NCBI GenBank assembly: GCA_046719305.1
Contig: JBDNDE010000126.1
Location: 1 to 13,293 of the forward strand
Direction: 5' to 3'
DNA: 13,293 nt
From: RGDT01 sp046719305
GTDB lineage: Bacteria > Planctomycetota > Planctomycetia > Gemmatales > Gemmataceae
Under the pieces are notes generated by a model. That model ran no database searches and had not been told where the DNA came from. It saw nothing but the letters and a program-made list of their open reading frames with translations. A program made the position numbers and the translations under genes. This document shows positions 12,147 to 13,293 of the stretch, piece after piece (positions within the stretch are counted from its first letter, which is position 1; each line of letters starts with the position of its first letter).

Positions 12147-13293
12147 ATGGCGAGCATCACCACCCAGCGCGGCGGCAACCGCTGCATCCAGTTCGTGGAC
12201 GAGAACATTGCCCGCAAGACCATCAGGTTGGGCAAGTGCGACCGCAAGACGGCCGAGAGCATCTGCCGCCACGTTGAAGCCCTGCTCGCGGCGAAGCTCA
12301 CCGGCCAGCCGATCCCGCGTGAGACGGCCGTCTGGCTCGCCGGGGTTGGAGCCAAGCTCCGCGACCGCTTCGCCGCCGTCGGGCTGGTCGAGGCCCCAAA
12401 GCGGATGCTGCTGGGCGAGTTCCTCAAGCAGTACATCTTGTCTCGCCCGGACGTGAAGCCCGCGACGCTGGAGGTCTGGCAGCAGCCGTGCCGGAACCTG
12501 ACGGAGTTCTTCGGCGAAGACAAGCCGTTGCGGAACATCACCACCGGCGACGGCGACCAGTTCAAGGCGTGGCTGCTGACGCAGAACCTCGCGGCGGCGA
12601 CCGTGGCCAAGCGGCTGTCCTTCGCCCGGACGTTCTTGCACGTCGCTCGCAAGCACAAGCTGATCGACGAGAACCCGTTCTCCGAAGTAAAGATTCCGAC
12701 GGCCAACGTGAGCCTGCGGCAGCGGTTCATCGACCGCGACATGGTGCAGAAGCTGCTCGACGCGGCGAACCCGACCTGGCGGACGATCATCGCCCTGGCC
12801 CGGTTCGGCGGGCTGCGCTGCCCGTCCGAGGTGCTGTCGCTGGAGTGGCGGCACATCGATTGGGAACGCGGTCGGCTGACGGTGCCGTCGCCCAAGACCG
12901 ACCGCTACGACGGCAAAGAATCCCGGACGATCCCACTCTTCCCGGAGTTGCGGAGGTTTCTGGAGGAGGCGTTCGAGTTGGCCGAGCCGGGGCAGAACCA
13001 CGTCATCGGCGGCGACCACCTAGCGAAGGCGACGCGGCCGACGGGTTGGAAGTCGTGCAACCTACGAACGGCGTTCGGCAAGCTGGTGAAGCGAGCGGGC
13101 CTGGAACCGTGGCCAAGGCTGTTCCACAACCTGCGGTCGAGCCGCGAGACGGAACTGCTGGAGAAGTTCCCGGTTCACGTGGTGGCGTTGTGGATGGGCC
13201 ACGATGCCAAGGTGAGCTTGAAGCACTACGCCCAGACGACCGACGAGCACTTCGAGCGGGCCACGCGCGCTGCAGAAAGCGATGCACCCGCGC
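12147..13293 (+). CDS. Tyrosine recombinase / site-specific integrase, 3' end off window
   Basis: The frame is open from ATG 12147 to the window end (382 codons visible). It is a phage-type integrase that cuts and rejoins DNA at attachment sites through a tyrosine-DNA link. Residues 1-75 include an arm-type N-terminus (SITTQRGGNRCIQF). Residues 87-185 form the SAM-like core-binding domain (LLGEFLKQYILSRPDVKPAT; VAKRLSFARTFLHVARKHK). The catalytic domain follows with every expected residue: Arg in ARFGGLRCPSE (R224), Lys in VPSPKTDR (K250), LFHNLRSS (H327, R330), WMGHDAKVS (H352) and the nucleophile in HYAQTT (Y361). Only a short tail is likely missing, so it is probably active. It follows the primase-helicase by 27 bp with its own strong ribosome site. 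It probably moves the element that contains the genes from 9035 onward. Confidence 0.94.
   Translation, partial: MASITTQRGGNRCIQFVDENIARKTIRLGKCDRKTAESICRHVEALLAAKLTGQPIPRETAVWLAGVGAKLRDRFAAVGLVEAPKRMLLGEFLKQYILSRPDVKPATLEVWQQPCRNLTEFFGEDKPLRNITTGDGDQFKAWLLTQNLAAATVAKRLSFARTFLHVARKHKLIDENPFSEVKIPTANVSLRQRFIDRDMVQKLLDAANPTWRTIIALARFGGLRCPSEVLSLEWRHIDWERGRLTVPSPKTDRYDGKESRTIPLFPELRRFLEEAFELAEPGQNHVIGGDHLAKATRPTGWKSCNLRTAFGKLVKRAGLEPWPRLFHNLRSSRETELLEKFPVHVVALWMGHDAKVSLKHYAQTTDEHFERATRAAESDAPA

Noticed and set aside
11378..12895. 505-codon minus-strand open frame across primase-helicase and integrase
   Set aside because: It is Ser/Arg/Pro-rich shadow sequence opposite catalytic motifs of two recognised genes.

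Overview
The window looks like accessory DNA from a planctomycete, most likely a Gemmata-type (Gemmataceae) genome. This is an inference from three things: high-GC coding style; a Ser/Thr kinase with a membrane segment and TPR tail beside a short ECF sigma factor, together with RHS/'DWGDGT'-type repeat debris; and an integrase module whose small HTH protein is of a kind I associate with that family. No rRNA, tRNA or CRISPR array was seen.

Layout. (1) 1-179: the tail of a phage terminase large-subunit-like frame that breaks off just after its 'LVVLD' segment. (2) 180-4330: an AT-richer island, all on the minus strand. It holds an orphan 140-aa protein (235-657) and a two-gene operon: a polytopic membrane protein whose C-terminus looks faintly like GrpE (2971-4059), followed by a divergent Hsp70-type ATPase that has membrane and coiled-coil segments instead of a peptide-binding domain (853-2928). 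A bulged 11-bp inverted repeat lies in the operon leader, where heat-shock operators often sit. (3) 4181-4978: decayed genes on the minus strand, namely an RHS/YD-repeat fragment broken by a 5-bp tandem duplication and joined head to tail with an ECF sigma factor that has lost its DNA-binding region 4. (4) 5064-8761, minus strand: a large receptor-like Ser/Thr kinase with kinesin-light-chain-type TPRs. Its last ~80 codons are displaced by a one-base slip in a C5 run. (5) 8762-13293, plus strand: an integrative-element module. It comprises a small acidic HTH protein, an excisionase-like winged HTH, a 719-aa CHC2/TOPRIM primase fused to a RepA-like ATPase, and a tyrosine recombinase with its full catalytic set that runs off the window.

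How the parts may work together. In region 5 the ATGA overlap and a strong Shine-Dalgarno site suggest that excisionase, primase-helicase and integrase form one co-transcribed mobility and replication unit. Repeated DNA motifs lie around it: a 12-bp inverted repeat at 8943, five GGTTRCCG boxes at 9571-9687, and seven copies of CCGAAGGTGGCCARG in both orientations inside the 3' end of the primase-helicase gene. These are candidate operator, origin or attachment elements. In region 2 the pair resembles a membrane-tethered Hsp70 and exchange-factor unit. It is the best candidate here for an undescribed system, but its function cannot be read from sequence alone.
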